DNA from: an uncultured Bacilli bacterium
Lineage (GTDB): Bacteria; Bacillota_I; Bacilli_A; RF39; UBA660
Reading direction: 5' to 3'
Assembly: GCA_944372195.1 (NCBI GenBank)
Contig: CALVYK010000004.1
Span: 19,628-83,627, forward strand
Length of the DNA stretch: 64,000 nucleotides
Part shown: piece by piece, positions 16,514 to 25,705 of the stretch
Layout of the letters: each line of letters starts with the position of its first letter
Numbering within the stretch: position 1 is the first letter of the stretch
Program-made: the position numbers and the translations under genes
Notes under the pieces: model-generated
Told to the model about the DNA's origin: nothing
Seen by the model: only the letters and a program-made list of their open reading frames with translations
Databases searched by the model: none

Positions 16514-16969
16514 ATGAAAATTAATTTTAAATCATTATTATTATGTATCGTTATTACTTTTTTTATTGGTAGTTTTTTTGCTCTATTTATTAATAGTAAT
16601 TCATATGTTGATTTAAATAAAGCAATTGATGTTCCAGGTTATATTTTTCCAATTGTTTGGATTATTTTATATCTAATAATGGGAATATCATTATATATTA
16701 TTTATGAAAGTTTTGGTTATAATAAAAAAGATGCTATAAAAACTTATTTTTTACAATTATTAGTTAATTCTTTTTGGACTTTAATATTTTTTGGATTTAA
16801 ATTATATTTATTTGGTTTTATTTGGATTTTATTATTAATAGTATTAGTTATTATGATGATTATTAAATTTTATAATATTAATAAATTTGCTGGATTGATG
16901 AATATTCCATATTTATTTTGGTTATTTTTTGCTGCTTTTTTAAATTTATCTATTGTTATTTTAAATTAG
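16514..16969 (+). CDS. TspO/MBR family protein
   Basis: 151 residues, five membrane helices, with the family marks FPIVWIILYLIMGISLY, the Asn-rich fourth segment LLVNSFWTLIFFGFK, and the closing IPYLFWLFFAAFLNLSIVILN. TspO proteins bind porphyrins and degrade or shuttle them; an oxidative-stress role is common in bacteria. GGTGAT SD 6 nt before the ATG. Confidence 0.88.
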   Translation: MKINFKSLLLCIVITFFIGSFFALFINSNSYVDLNKAIDVPGYIFPIVWIILYLIMGISLYIIYESFGYNKKDAIKTYFLQLLVNSFWTLIFFGFKLYLFGFIWILLLIVLVIMMIIKFYNINKFAGLMNIPYLFWLFFAAFLNLSIVILN

Positions 16970-17045
16970 AAATTATTGTAAATCATAAATGATTAAATTA
17001 AGCTAATAATATAAATGTAGTCTATGTTAGAAAAGGAGATGTCTG

Positions 17046-18008
17046 ATGTTTAAAAAAGCACTTCTTTTCCTTCTTCTATTTGTTCCTTCTATTGCTTTAG
17101 CTTATTCAGACTACGTTTATGTTGGTGGTGAAAACATCGGTATTGAATTAAAAGCAGATGGTGTTTTAATAGTCGGTTTTTACAAAGTAAATGATTCTTA
17201 TATTGCTAGTGATGCTGGATTACAAATTGGTGATAGAATAGTTTCAGTTAACAATCAAAAAATCAATTCTATTTATGATTTAACTAATCAAATTAAAGCA
17301 AGTAATGGTAATATAAATGTTACTTATGTAAGAGATAATCAAACTAAAACAACAGCTTTAACTTTGCCAAAAGAAAACAATACCTACAAAACAGGTATTT
17401 ATGTAAAAGATAGTATTACAGGTATTGGGACATTGACTTATGTTGATCCAAATACAAAATTGTTTGGAGCATTAGGACACGAAATAATCGATAGTAGAAC
17501 TGGTCAAATTTTAGATATTTCTGGTGGCAGTATTTATGATTCAACTGTTACAGGTATTGAACCAAGTTCTAATGGAACACCTGGCGAAAAGAATGCTCAA
17601 ATAAATACAGAAAATATCAATGGCACAATATTTGAAAATACTATAAAAGGTATATTTGGCAATTATACAAGCAATTTCGATGATTCAAAACTTTATAAAG
17701 TTGCTAAGCCTGATGAAATAAAAAAAGGTAGTGCTAAAATTTTAACTGTTTTAGAAGATGATGTAGTAAAAGAATATGAAATTGAAATTACTAAAATAAG
17801 TAAAAATCAAGATACTAAAAACATATCATTTAAGATAACAGATTCTGAATTACTTCAAAAAACAAATGGTATAGTGCAGGGGATGAGTGGTTCACCTATT
17901 ATTCAGGATGACTACATAATAGGTGCGGTTACCCATGTCGTTGTTGATAATCCACATAAAGGTTATGGTATATTTATTACTAGTATGTTAGAAGAAGGAG
18001 AAAACTAA
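17046..18008 (+). CDS. SpoIVB-like S55 family serine peptidase (PDZ plus peptidase)
   Basis: 320 residues. Signal peptide (~1-19), a PDZ domain (~40-105, AGLQIGDRIVSVNNQKI), then the S55 peptidase domain. The triad of SpoIVB is complete: His145 (GALGHEI), Asp266 (KITDSELL) and Ser281 (GIVQGMSGSPII). GIGTLTYVDPNTKLFGALGHE is nearly family consensus. In sporulating Bacilli SpoIVB cleaves SpoIVFA to activate SigK. No other stage IV gene is nearby, so the role here is open. SD AAAAGGAGATG. Confidence 0.9.
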   Translation: MFKKALLFLLLFVPSIALAYSDYVYVGGENIGIELKADGVLIVGFYKVNDSYIASDAGLQIGDRIVSVNNQKINSIYDLTNQIKASNGNINVTYVRDNQTKTTALTLPKENNTYKTGIYVKDSITGIGTLTYVDPNTKLFGALGHEIIDSRTGQILDISGGSIYDSTVTGIEPSSNGTPGEKNAQINTENINGTIFENTIKGIFGNYTSNFDDSKLYKVAKPDEIKKGSAKILTVLEDDVVKEYEIEITKISKNQDTKNISFKITDSELLQKTNGIVQGMSGSPIIQDDYIIGAVTHVVVDNPHKGYGIFITSMLEEGEN

Positions 18009-18029
18009 GAGGATATTTCCTCTTTTTTT
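18008..18029 (+). terminator. Terminator of the SpoIVB-like gene
   Basis: GAGGA and TCCTC pair across a 4-base AT loop, followed by seven T. Confidence 0.8.
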
Positions 18030-18130
18030 ATTATAAATAATTAAATAACTTGATTTTTTTTAAAATATAGGTTATAAATATTTATATATAATTTTTAGTT
18101 TTTGTACTAAAATATAAGGAGAATTTAATT

Positions 18131-18457
18131 ATGGATATAAAAGAATTTTATGGCATTGGTATTATAGAAGTTTTTTGGAGATATGATGAATTTACTGAAG
18201 ATTGGAAAAAAGCTTTTATAGAAATATATATTCCAAAAAATGAAGGATTTAATTATGGAGAGCAATATTGTATTAAATATTCTTTTTTAAATAATAATAT
18301 TGTTGTTAATGAGGAAATATTTGAATCATCAAAATTAAATTTATCTTATAAAAAAATAAATGAAAATTTATATGATGTTTATATTTTATGTGAAAAACAC
18401 AGATTTAATAAAGCTCAATTATTATATTTAATAGATATTATAAATAAGAAAAATTAA
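18131..18457 (+). CDS. Hypothetical protein
   Basis: 108 residues, SD AAGGAG at a good distance, no membrane helix. It starts with a beta-rich half (GIGIIEVFWRYDEF, FIEIYIPKNEGFNYG) and ends in a helix (FNKAQLLYLIDIINKKN). I do not recognise a family. It stands alone between terminators; bases 18458-18612 hold only AT-rich spacer. Confidence 0.6.
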   Translation: MDIKEFYGIGIIEVFWRYDEFTEDWKKAFIEIYIPKNEGFNYGEQYCIKYSFLNNNIVVNEEIFESSKLNLSYKKINENLYDVYILCEKHRFNKAQLLYLIDIINKKN

Positions 18458-18612
18458 TAATATTTTTCATTATGTTATAATAAGATTGTAGAGATTTTAT
18501 AAAAAAATAAAATAAGAAATATAATAATGTCAGAACTGGTTGGAAAATAATTAAAATATTGAATTTGTGCTTATGAAAAAAATATATAAGTGAAGAAAAA
18601 CACAATAAATTA

Positions 18613-18635
18613 AAAAGAGGATTATCCTCTTTTTA
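18613..18635. terminator. Bidirectional terminator
   Basis: AAAAAGAGGATTATCCTCTTTTT is a perfect inverted repeat. It serves the small - strand gene and possibly the + strand gene at 18131. Confidence 0.75.
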
Positions 18636-18722
18636 AATTAATACTAATGATGCTAATGTTGATATTACCATAATTGCTAACATAACAATAGCCATTACTT
18701 TTCCTATTTTCTCGTTTTTCAA
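18633..18722 (-). CDS. Small single-span membrane peptide
   Basis: 29 residues starting at TTG 18722 with SD AGGTGAT 4-10 nt upstream. It begins MKNEKIGK and continues with a Met/Ala/Ile/Leu-rich helix to the end. A TATAAT box lies at 18746-18741 and a strong terminator directly follows the stop, so it is a complete transcription unit. It could be a regulatory or toxin-like membrane peptide; no antisense promoter is evident. Confidence 0.5.
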   Translation of the reverse strand: MKNEKIGKVMAIVMLAIMVISTLASLVLI

Positions 18723-18808
18723 TTTAATCACCTTAGTTAATTATACTATATTTTTTAAAAAAAAGGAATATTTTTATTTAATTTTAATATCTTTAATTAG
18801 GTGAAAAT

Positions 18809-19420
18809 ATGGACAAACTAAAAATAAAAATAAATAAAAAAATATTCGTATTCTTATTTGTATTAATGTTAATTGGAATAATTGCTGGATCTATTTTTAC
18901 AACAATTTTAAATAATTCTGATAAAGAATTGGTAATTAATCATTTAAACAATTTTATTGATAATATAAATAATGATAAATTAGATTATTTATTTGCTTTA
19001 AAAAACAATTTAATTACCAATATCAGCTATGTAATATTAATATGGTTATTAGGTATATCAGTTATTGGATTACCTATTATAATTATTATGTTTTTTACAA
19101 AATGTTTTATTTTAGGTTTTAGTGTAGGATCTGTTTTAACAACTTTTAAATTAAAAGGAATATTAGTAAGTTTAGTATATGTTTTTCCAGGTCAAGTGAT
19201 TAGCTTATTATTTTTGTTATTACTAATGATGTATTCGATGAGTTTTACTTTTAAATTGATATATGCAATATTAAAAAAGAAATCAATTGATTTTAAACTG
19301 ATTATGAATAAATATTTTAAAATTTTATTAATTGTTTTAGTAGTTATTATATTAATGAGTTTATACGACACTTATTTAATGCTAAGATTAATAAAACTTT
19401 TAATTCCTTTCATTATGTGA
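18809..19420 (+). CDS. SpoIIM-like membrane protein
   Basis: 203 residues, five membrane helices. The pattern fits the stage II sporulation protein M family: FLFVLMLIGIIAGSIFTT at the start, then WLLGISVIGLPIIIIMFFTKCFILGFSVG and VYVFPGQVISLLFLLL. SpoIIM forms the DMP engulfment machine with SpoIID and SpoIIP, which are not seen here. The family also occurs in non-sporulating Bacillota. Its TGA stop supplies the TG of the mnmA extended -10 promoter. Confidence 0.8.
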   Translation: MDKLKIKINKKIFVFLFVLMLIGIIAGSIFTTILNNSDKELVINHLNNFIDNINNDKLDYLFALKNNLITNISYVILIWLLGISVIGLPIIIIMFFTKCFILGFSVGSVLTTFKLKGILVSLVYVFPGQVISLLFLLLLMMYSMSFTFKLIYAILKKKSIDFKLIMNKYFKILLIVLVVIILMSLYDTYLMLRLIKLLIPFIM

Positions 19421-19426
19421 TATAAT
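19418..19426 (+). promoter_or_regulatory. Extended -10 promoter of mnmA overlapping upstream stop codon
   Basis: TGATATAAT; TGA is also the stop of the SpoIIM-like gene. The message would start only ~10 nt before the mnmA ATG. Confidence 0.55.
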
Positions 19427-19443
19427 GTTTTCGGTGAAGACGT

Positions 19444-20544
19444 ATGAAAAAAGTTGTAGTTGGTATGTCAGGCGGTGTTGATAGTAGTGTAGCTGCTATT
19501 TTACTTAAAGAACAAGGCTATGAAGTAATAGGATTATTTATGCGTAATTGGGATGCTTCTTTAAATAATGATATTTTAGGTAATCCAACATTAAATAATA
19601 ATATTTGTCCCCAAGAACAAGATTATAATGATGCTATAGAAGTTTGTAAAAAAATAGGTATTCCATTACATAGAGTAGATTTTGTTAAAGAATATTGGGA
19701 TTATGTATTTACTTATTTTTTAGATGAATTAAAAAAAGGAAGAACTCCTAATCCTGACATAATGTGTAATAAATATATTAAATTTGATATGTTCGCTAAA
19801 GAAGCAATTAAATTAGGTGCTGATTATATTGCTACTGGTCATTATGCTAGAATGGTTGATGGCAAATTATTAAGAGGAGTGGACGATAATAAAGATCAAA
19901 CTTATTTTTTATCTCAAGTATCTAAAGAACAATTAAAAAATGTATTATTTCCTGTTGGACATTTAAATAAAAAAGAAGTAAGAGAAATAGCTAATAAATA
20001 TGATTTGATTACAGCAAATAAAAAAGATTCAACTGGTATTTGTTTTATTGGTGAAAGAAATATTACTAAATTTTTGGAAAACTATTTACCTAATACTCCA
20101 GGTGATATTGTTAATATTGAAAATAATGAAGTTATAGGTAAACACATTGGTTTGATGTATTATACAATTGGTCAAAGAAGAGGATTAAATATTGGTGGTT
20201 ATGAAGATAGAATGTTTGTTGTTGGTAAAGATTTAAATAAAAATATTTTATATATATCTTTAGGTAATAGTGAATATCTATATAGTGATTCATGTATCGT
20301 TACTGATATTAATTGGTTAGGTGATGAAAAAGTTAGTAAATGTACAGCTAAGTTTAGATATCGACAACCTGATAATGATGTTGAATTAGAGTTTATTGAT
20401 GATTATATTTTAGTTAAATATCCTCAAAAAGTTAAATCTGTAACACCAGGTCAAGCATGTGTATTTTATTTAGGTGAACAATGCTTAGGTGGTGGCATAA
20501 TTAAAGAAGTAAGGAAAAATAATGAAAAACTTTGGTATCTCTAA
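19444..20544 (+). CDS. mnmA: tRNA-specific 2-thiouridylase MnmA
   Basis: 366 residues. The PP-loop [13 protein letters not shown] (ATP site) opens the protein. The two catalytic cysteines are present: Cys108 in [10 protein letters not shown] and Cys200 in GICFIGE. YATGHYAR-type ATGHYARM and [18 protein letters not shown] complete the signature. MnmA thiolates U34 of Lys, Glu and Gln tRNAs, taking sulfur from a cysteine desulfurase (the sufS product at 48784 is a candidate donor). A terminator overlaps the 3' end. Confidence 0.97.
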   Translation: MKKVVVGMSGGVDSSVAAILLKEQGYEVIGLFMRNWDASLNNDILGNPTLNNNICPQEQDYNDAIEVCKKIGIPLHRVDFVKEYWDYVFTYFLDELKKGRTPNPDIMCNKYIKFDMFAKEAIKLGADYIATGHYARMVDGKLLRGVDDNKDQTYFLSQVSKEQLKNVLFPVGHLNKKEVREIANKYDLITANKKDSTGICFIGERNITKFLENYLPNTPGDIVNIENNEVIGKHIGLMYYTIGQRRGLNIGGYEDRMFVVGKDLNKNILYISLGNSEYLYSDSCIVTDINWLGDEKVSKCTAKFRYRQPDNDVELEFIDDYILVKYPQKVKSVTPGQACVFYLGEQCLGGGIIKEVRKNNEKLWYL

Positions 20545-20551
20545 AGTTTTT
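20522..20551 (+). terminator. Terminator of mnmA
   Basis: AAAAACTTT pairs with AAAGTTTTTTT across GGTATCTCT; the left arm lies in the last codons. Confidence 0.75.
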
Positions 20552-20573
20552 TTCATATACTTTTACTTTACGC

Positions 20574-20607
20574 TTGACAATTGACAATAATGTGGTAAAA
20601 TTATTGT
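20574..20607 (+). promoter_or_regulatory. Promoter and palindromic operator of the HTH gene
   Basis: TTGACA (20574-20579), 16 bases, TAAAAT (20596-20601), with a second TTGACA at 20581. A perfect inverted repeat, ACAATAAT (20584-20591) and ATTATTGT (20600-20607), straddles the -10 box. It is probably bound by the downstream regulator itself. Confidence 0.65.
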
Positions 20608-20622
20608 AGGAGGGTTAACAAA

Positions 20623-21393
20623 ATGAATAAATTAAACGAATTGTTACATGAACTTGGCATATCTAAAGTCAAATTAGCAAAATTTTTAGGAGTATCTAGA
20701 CAAATGATATACAATTATTTGGAATTAGATAATATCAATAAATGGCCAAAAGATAAGAAAGTATTATTATTAAATTTATTAGGAGTAAAATCAGCTGAAG
20801 AAATTAATAAAATAAAAATTACTACTGATTATATATATGAAGTAGATGATAGACTTAATTCTTTAGCAAAATCTAATGATGGAGAAAATAATTTAGCATT
20901 AGACGGCTTAGGTAAAAAACAAAAAATATTATTACAAGATATTATAGAATTATTAAAAGAAAAAGTAGAAGACGAAAATGATAGTGATGGATATTACACA
21001 TTATTGTATTTGTATCATTATCTACAATCAATTGATAATTCTAAAGAATTGAAATATATTTTAGGTTATGTATCTAAAGCAGCAGGTTTTACAAAACCAA
21101 TGGAATTTGTTTTTGATGAAGAACAACAATTTACTTTTGAAAGTATTTTATTTTCAGCATTTTCATTGTATAACGGTGGTGGAGCTTCTAAAACTAAGTT
21201 AGCTGCATCTCACGAAAGATTTGTAGCTCAAATTGAACATAAAATTGAAGAAAAGATGAGTAGAACAATGGAATTAAATACTGTTAAAGTACAAGCTTTA
21301 AAAGAATTAGGATATACTGAAATAAATGAAAATAATGCTACTGAAGTATTTGAAAAAATAGCCGAAATACAATCAAGAAAAGTAACTAATTAA
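20623..21393 (+). CDS. XRE-type HTH protein of unknown family
   Basis: 256 residues. The N-terminus (~1-40, LGISKVKLAKFLGVSRQMIYNYLE) is a helix-turn-helix. The remainder (~95-250) is helical and charged, with no enzymatic motif that I recognise (QFTFESILFSAFSLYNGGGASKTKLAASHERF in the middle, cut here by positions ~165-200). The palindrome over its own promoter suggests autorepression, as in stress or phage-type regulators. SD AGGAGG 9 nt upstream. It is a single-gene unit with its own terminator. Confidence 0.7.
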   Translation: MNKLNELLHELGISKVKLAKFLGVSRQMIYNYLELDNINKWPKDKKVLLLNLLGVKSAEEINKIKITTDYIYEVDDRLNSLAKSNDGENNLALDGLGKKQKILLQDIIELLKEKVEDENDSDGYYTLLYLYHYLQSIDNSKELKYILGYVSKAAGFTKPMEFVFDEEQQFTFESILFSAFSLYNGGGASKTKLAASHERFVAQIEHKIEEKMSRTMELNTVKVQALKELGYTEINENNATEVFEKIAEIQSRKVTN

Positions 21394-21434
21394 GTTGGTG
21401 ATGTGTATGAAAAAAAGTAATATAATATAAATTT

Positions 21435-21465
21435 AAGAGCAATAGGTTTATTGTCTCTTTTTTTG
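21435..21465 (+). terminator. Terminator of the HTH gene
   Basis: GAG.CAATA pairs with TATTG.CTC around a short loop; seven T follow. Confidence 0.7.
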
Positions 21466-21483
21466 TGGATAGGAGTATTTTAA

Positions 21484-21879
21484 ATGGATGTAACAAATTT
21501 AATGATTAAAAGGTTTAATATAAGAGAATTAGGATATGATTTTATGGGATATTCTTTACAAACAGGAACTGTTTTGACTTTTCATCATTTAATTATCCCT
21601 AATAGATTAGGTGGTCGTAGAACTATGAATAATGGAGCTATTTTATGTGGCGATACAGCACATACATATCTTCATTTAATTGAACTATTAAATCAACACA
21701 TTTTTAATTTAATAACTAGTGAAATGATTGATATGAATGTAAAAAGAGAATTAAATATTTATAATTTAAAAAGAATTAATGAAATTTTATGTGAATTTGA
21801 AAATTTATATTGTGATAAAAGAAATTCTAAAGATGAACCTTTTATAAAAGAAAAATATAAAGAAAGGATATTTACATAA
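21484..21879 (+). CDS. HNH-like protein
   Basis: 131 residues. The segment LTFHHLIIPNRLGGRRTMNN (~32-51) followed by GAILCGDTAHTYLHLIE has the H-H...N...H spacing of an HNH nuclease fold; the family is seen in small Bacillota genomes. The C-terminal half is helical. No restriction-modification partner or recombinase is adjacent, so the role is unknown. SD AGGAG. Confidence 0.6.
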   Translation: MDVTNLMIKRFNIRELGYDFMGYSLQTGTVLTFHHLIIPNRLGGRRTMNNGAILCGDTAHTYLHLIELLNQHIFNLITSEMIDMNVKRELNIYNLKRINEILCEFENLYCDKRNSKDEPFIKEKYKERIFT

Positions 21880-21924
21880 TTTGTAAATTTTAATGTAAAA
21901 ATATATATAAATTATAAAAGAATA

Positions 21925-21964
21925 TTGAATATATTCTTTTTTTTGATATACTAGAAAATAGTAT
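21925..21964 (+). promoter_or_regulatory. Promoter with inverted repeat, surface-modification operon
   Basis: TTGAAT (21925-21930), 16 bases, TATACT (21947-21952). ATACTA-N5-TAGTAT (21948-21964) overlaps the -10. The same element, also preceded by a TTTTTTGA stretch, stands before the polysaccharide deacetylase at 34235-34274. Confidence 0.6.
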
Positions 21965-21995
21965 TAAATTTTTAAGGTATTAAGAGGGTAATAAA

Positions 21996-22766
21996 ATGAA
22001 GAAAAACATATTAATAAAAATAGTAATTTGTTTAATCATAGCATTAATAATAAGTATCAGTTTGGTGAATGTTTCTTTTTTTGATTTTAAAAGTGACAAA
22101 TTTAAAGATACCGAAGAATTTTTAAATAAGGATAATTCTAAAGATATTAATGAAATAAAAGAAGAAATTGAAAACAATAATAAACCTCTAGAACCTGTTA
22201 TTCCTGAGGAGCCAGAAGAAAATTTGGAACCTAAAAAAGCATTTCAAAAATATAAAATATTAATGATTGGTGATTCGTTTGTAGAAGGTATGGAAGCTTA
22301 TGAAGTTTTGTATTCTTCCAATGTTGTTTGGGAACGTGGAAAAAGAATTGATAATATGCAAGATCATTTAAATAAAGCAATAACATTTAATCCAAATATA
22401 TTAATACTTGTATATGGATCTAATGATGTTCAAATGTGGGATTCTAATGTTGATGGATTTATTAATGCTTATGAAAAAAGCCTAGATAAAATATCTAATT
22501 CATTACCAAATACAAAAATATATGTAACTTCTATATTACCTGTTAATGATGTTGCTTTAAAAGAAGATCCTTCTTTTAAATATATAGATTTATTTAATGA
22601 TAGATTACAAGAATTATGTGATGAAAAAGGAATATCTTTTTTAGATAGTAGTTATATTTTAAACTTAGAATCTAATCCTTATAGTAGTGATGGAATTCAT
22701 CCTAAAGGATTTTTTTATGAAAAATGGGCTTTAGATATATTAGATAAAATAGAGGTAGTAAGATGA
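21996..22766 (+). CDS. Membrane-anchored SGNH/GDSL hydrolase
   Basis: 256 residues. One N-terminal membrane anchor (~7-27), an acidic linker rich in Glu/Pro, then an SGNH esterase fold: GDSFVEG (nucleophile Ser, block I), VYGSNDVQMW (Asn block) and DGIHPKGF (Asp-x-x-His block). The active site faces outward. It probably removes or transfers acyl groups on a cell-surface glycan together with the MBOAT and DHHW proteins encoded downstream. First gene of a four-gene operon. Confidence 0.85.
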   Translation: MKKNILIKIVICLIIALIISISLVNVSFFDFKSDKFKDTEEFLNKDNSKDINEIKEEIENNNKPLEPVIPEEPEENLEPKKAFQKYKILMIGDSFVEGMEAYEVLYSSNVVWERGKRIDNMQDHLNKAITFNPNILILVYGSNDVQMWDSNVDGFINAYEKSLDKISNSLPNTKIYVTSILPVNDVALKEDPSFKYIDLFNDRLQELCDEKGISFLDSSYILNLESNPYSSDGIHPKGFFYEKWALDILDKIEVVR

Positions 22767-23224
22767 AAAGAAAACAAATAATATTTATTATATTTTTTAT
22801 AATTATTCTTTTAACTATTCCTTTTATTACTAAAGATAAAAATGTTGAGTTTACAAAAATTAAAGAAGCTATAAAACCATATATAGATAGTGAAATAATA
22901 AAAGAAATAGATTCTAAAACTATTTATACTAATTTTGGTATAAATCCTAATCTATTAGATGATTATATAAGTTATGCTCCTATATCATTTATGAATGTTG
23001 AAGAAATAACAATTTTTAAAGAAGAAGATAAACAACAAAGAGAAATTTTAATAGATAAAATAAATGATTATATAAATAAAAAAATTATTACATTTGAAGG
23101 GTATGGACCTACACAAGTAGAATTATTAAAAAATAGTATTGTTAAAACAAAAGGCGATTATGTTTTTTGTATAATATTAGAAAATAATGAAGAAATATGG
23201 AAAGATATAACTAAATTATTTTAG
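22763..23224 (+). CDS. DUF4358-type membrane-anchored protein
   Basis: 153 residues with an N-terminal anchor (~6-23) and a small extracytoplasmic domain. It includes FGINPNLLDDYISYAP, IFKEEDKQQREILIDKI and GYGPTQVELLKNSIVKTKGDYVFC, the pattern of DUF4358 proteins, which accompany MBOAT/DHHW genes in Bacillota. It overlaps the previous gene by 4 nt. Function unknown, presumably an accessory of the acyl transfer system. Confidence 0.72.
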   Translation: MKRKQIIFIIFFIIILLTIPFITKDKNVEFTKIKEAIKPYIDSEIIKEIDSKTIYTNFGINPNLLDDYISYAPISFMNVEEITIFKEEDKQQREILIDKINDYINKKIITFEGYGPTQVELLKNSIVKTKGDYVFCIILENNEEIWKDITKLF

Positions 23225-23239
23225 AAAGAAGGAATTATT

Positions 23240-24595
23240 ATGTCTTTTAGTAGTATTATTTTTTGTTTCATATTTTTACCAATAGTAACAATATTATATT
23301 TTTTAATTCCTAAAAAAATTAAAACTATTTATTTATTAATTATTAGTATTATTTTTTATTCTTATGGCGGTTTATTTAATACTTTTATATTGTTATTAAT
23401 TGTTTTATATAACTTTATTTCAGTTAAAATAATGGATAATTTAAAGAATAAAGATAGAAAGTATAAATTAATTGAAATATTAATTATAAATATCTTTACT
23501 CTTTGTTATTTTAAATATTATTATATATTATTAAACAATATTTTTAGTAATATATCATTTAAACAAATTATTCTTCCTTTAGGAATGTCATTTTATTTAT
23601 TTACTGTTTTATCTTATGTTATAGATGTTTATAGACAAAAAATAAAATGTGAATCTAATTTTATAAAATTTAGTTTATATATATTATTTTTTCCGAAATT
23701 AATAATGGGACCAATTGTTAGATATAGTGATTTTAATAAACAAATTGATAATCTGAATAATAATTTATTTAATTATGGCTTTAAAAGATTTATTATTGGT
23801 TTATCAATGAAAATAATATTAGCTGATACTTTTTCTAGAATAATTAGTACAATTTCTATTAATTCAATGTTTAGCAGTTTAATATTAATGATTTTATATT
23901 CTCTACAAATATATTATGATTTTGCAGGTTATACTAATATGGCTTTAGGATTAAGTAATATATTTGGATTTGAATTTGAAGAAAACTTTAATTATCCTTA
24001 TTTATCAAAAAGTGTTGGTGAATTTTTTAGAAGATGGCATATTACATTAGGTAGTTGGTTTAAAGATTATGTATATATTCCATTAGGTGGTAGTAGAGTA
24101 TCAAAAGTAAAATTGATAAGAAATTTATTAATTGTTTGGATATTAACAGGTATGTGGCATGGCGCTAATTTAAATTTTATTTTATGGGGATTATTTTTAG
24201 GTATAATAATTGTTTTAGAAAAACTGGTATTTAATAAAATAAATATAAATGAAATATTTAAAATATTAATAACTTTTTTTCTCATATCAATAAGTTGGGT
24301 ATTTTTCTTTAATTCCAATTTAAATGATATAATAGTTATATTAAAAAACCTATTTAATTTTGCTTGTATAATTGATAAAGAAACATATTTTATAGTAAAA
24401 AATAACATTGTTTATCTATTATTAGGTTTATTATTTTTAACGCCACTTTTAAGAAATATTGGTTATGTAGCAAAAACTAAATTCAATTATATATATAATA
24501 TTTTAAATAATGTTTGTCTATTTGTTTTATTAATATTATCAACTGCATACTTAATAAGTTATTCATATCAAACATTTTTATATTTTAATTTTTAA
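23240..24595 (+). CDS. MBOAT family O-acyltransferase
   Basis: 451 residues, about eleven membrane helices. AlgI/DltB-type motifs: PLGMSFYLFTVLSYVIDVYR, FPKLIMGPIVRYSDF, YYDFAGYTNMALGLS, GEFFRRWHITLGSWFKDYVYIPLGG, and the invariant histidine in TGMWHGANLNF. MBOAT proteins move acyl groups across the membrane onto exported polysaccharides, with help from SGNH/DHHW partners, all encoded in this operon. Confidence 0.94.
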   Translation: MSFSSIIFCFIFLPIVTILYFLIPKKIKTIYLLIISIIFYSYGGLFNTFILLLIVLYNFISVKIMDNLKNKDRKYKLIEILIINIFTLCYFKYYYILLNNIFSNISFKQIILPLGMSFYLFTVLSYVIDVYRQKIKCESNFIKFSLYILFFPKLIMGPIVRYSDFNKQIDNLNNNLFNYGFKRFIIGLSMKIILADTFSRIISTISINSMFSSLILMILYSLQIYYDFAGYTNMALGLSNIFGFEFEENFNYPYLSKSVGEFFRRWHITLGSWFKDYVYIPLGGSRVSKVKLIRNLLIVWILTGMWHGANLNFILWGLFLGIIIVLEKLVFNKININEIFKILITFFLISISWVFFFNSNLNDIIVILKNLFNFACIIDKETYFIVKNNIVYLLLGLLFLTPLLRNIGYVAKTKFNYIYNILNNVCLFVLLILSTAYLISYSYQTFLYFNF

Positions 24596-24607
24596 GAGGT
24601 GATTAGA

Positions 24608-25702
24608 TTGAAAAAAAATATTAAATTTATTGGCTATATAGCTTTAACATTTTTATTAACAATATTTTTTCTTAATTTATTTTTACCTGTTAAAACATTT
24701 TCTAAAGAAGAAAATAGGACTCTTGCTTCAAAACCTAAACTTCAACTTAGTAGCATAATTGATGGCAGTTATTTTTCTTCATATAATAAATATTTAGAAG
24801 ATCAATTTTGGAATAAAGCAACCTGGAAGAGTTTAAAAACAAAATTTGAAAAATTTATAGGATTAAAGAAAATTGATAATATTTATTTTGGTAATAATAA
24901 ATTAATTGAAGAAATTGTAATTCCTAATGAAGAATTTTTAAATAGAAGAGTAAACAATATTAAAAAATTAAATCAGTATTATCAAAATTTAAGTATTGTT
25001 TTAATTCCAAATAAAATAGGAATATATTATGATGAAGTAGATAGTTCTAATGTTCAAAAAGAAATATATGATGAATTTACCAATAACTTTAATGATTTGT
25101 TTAAAATAAATAGTTTTGAGGTTTTAAATAATCATAAAGAAGAAGATATTTTTTATAAAACTGATCATCATTATACTACTAAAGCTGCGCTTTATATCAG
25201 TGAAGCATTATATAGTAAAAAAATAGATTATTCTAAATATATTGTAAACAATAGCTTTTATGGTACTAGTGCTAATAAAATAGGATATTATAATTATTCT
25301 GATACTATAGAATTATATATACCAAATAATGATATAAAATATTATCTAACATACAATAATGAAGATACTATTTATACATCAATATATGATAAAACTAAAC
25401 AATATAGTTATAATCCATACGAAATATTTTTTGGTGGTAATAAGAGTATTATTGATATAAAAACAACTTCTAAAAATAAAGATAAATTACTATTAATAAA
25501 AGATTCTTATGCCAATAGTTTCGTACCTTTTATTTTAGAAGAGTATCAAGAAATAATAATTATTGACCCAAGATATTATCATGATGATTTGAATAATTTA
25601 ATAAATGATAAAGAAATTACTAATATAATGTTATTTTATAATATGAATACTTTTTTTGAAGATAGTTCTTTAGATGATTTAATAGAAAATTTAAAAGAAT
25701 AA
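24608..25702 (+). CDS. DHHW family protein, AlgJ/AlgX-like
   Basis: 364 residues from TTG 24608, chosen because GAGGTG lies 6 bases before it; the GTG at 24599 lies inside that SD. N-terminal anchor (~8-28), then LPVKTFSKEENRTLASKPKL and the family signature YKTDHHYTTKAA at ~190 (DHHY rather than DHHW). LLLIKDSYANSFVPF near 305 carries the Ser of the SGNH-like fold. Such proteins finish O-acetylation outside the cell. Confidence 0.85.
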   Translation: MKKNIKFIGYIALTFLLTIFFLNLFLPVKTFSKEENRTLASKPKLQLSSIIDGSYFSSYNKYLEDQFWNKATWKSLKTKFEKFIGLKKIDNIYFGNNKLIEEIVIPNEEFLNRRVNNIKKLNQYYQNLSIVLIPNKIGIYYDEVDSSNVQKEIYDEFTNNFNDLFKINSFEVLNNHKEEDIFYKTDHHYTTKAALYISEALYSKKIDYSKYIVNNSFYGTSANKIGYYNYSDTIELYIPNNDIKYYLTYNNEDTIYTSIYDKTKQYSYNPYEIFFGGNKSIIDIKTTSKNKDKLLLIKDSYANSFVPFILEEYQEIIIIDPRYYHDDLNNLINDKEITNIMLFYNMNTFFEDSSLDDLIENLKE

Positions 25703-25705
25703 TAT

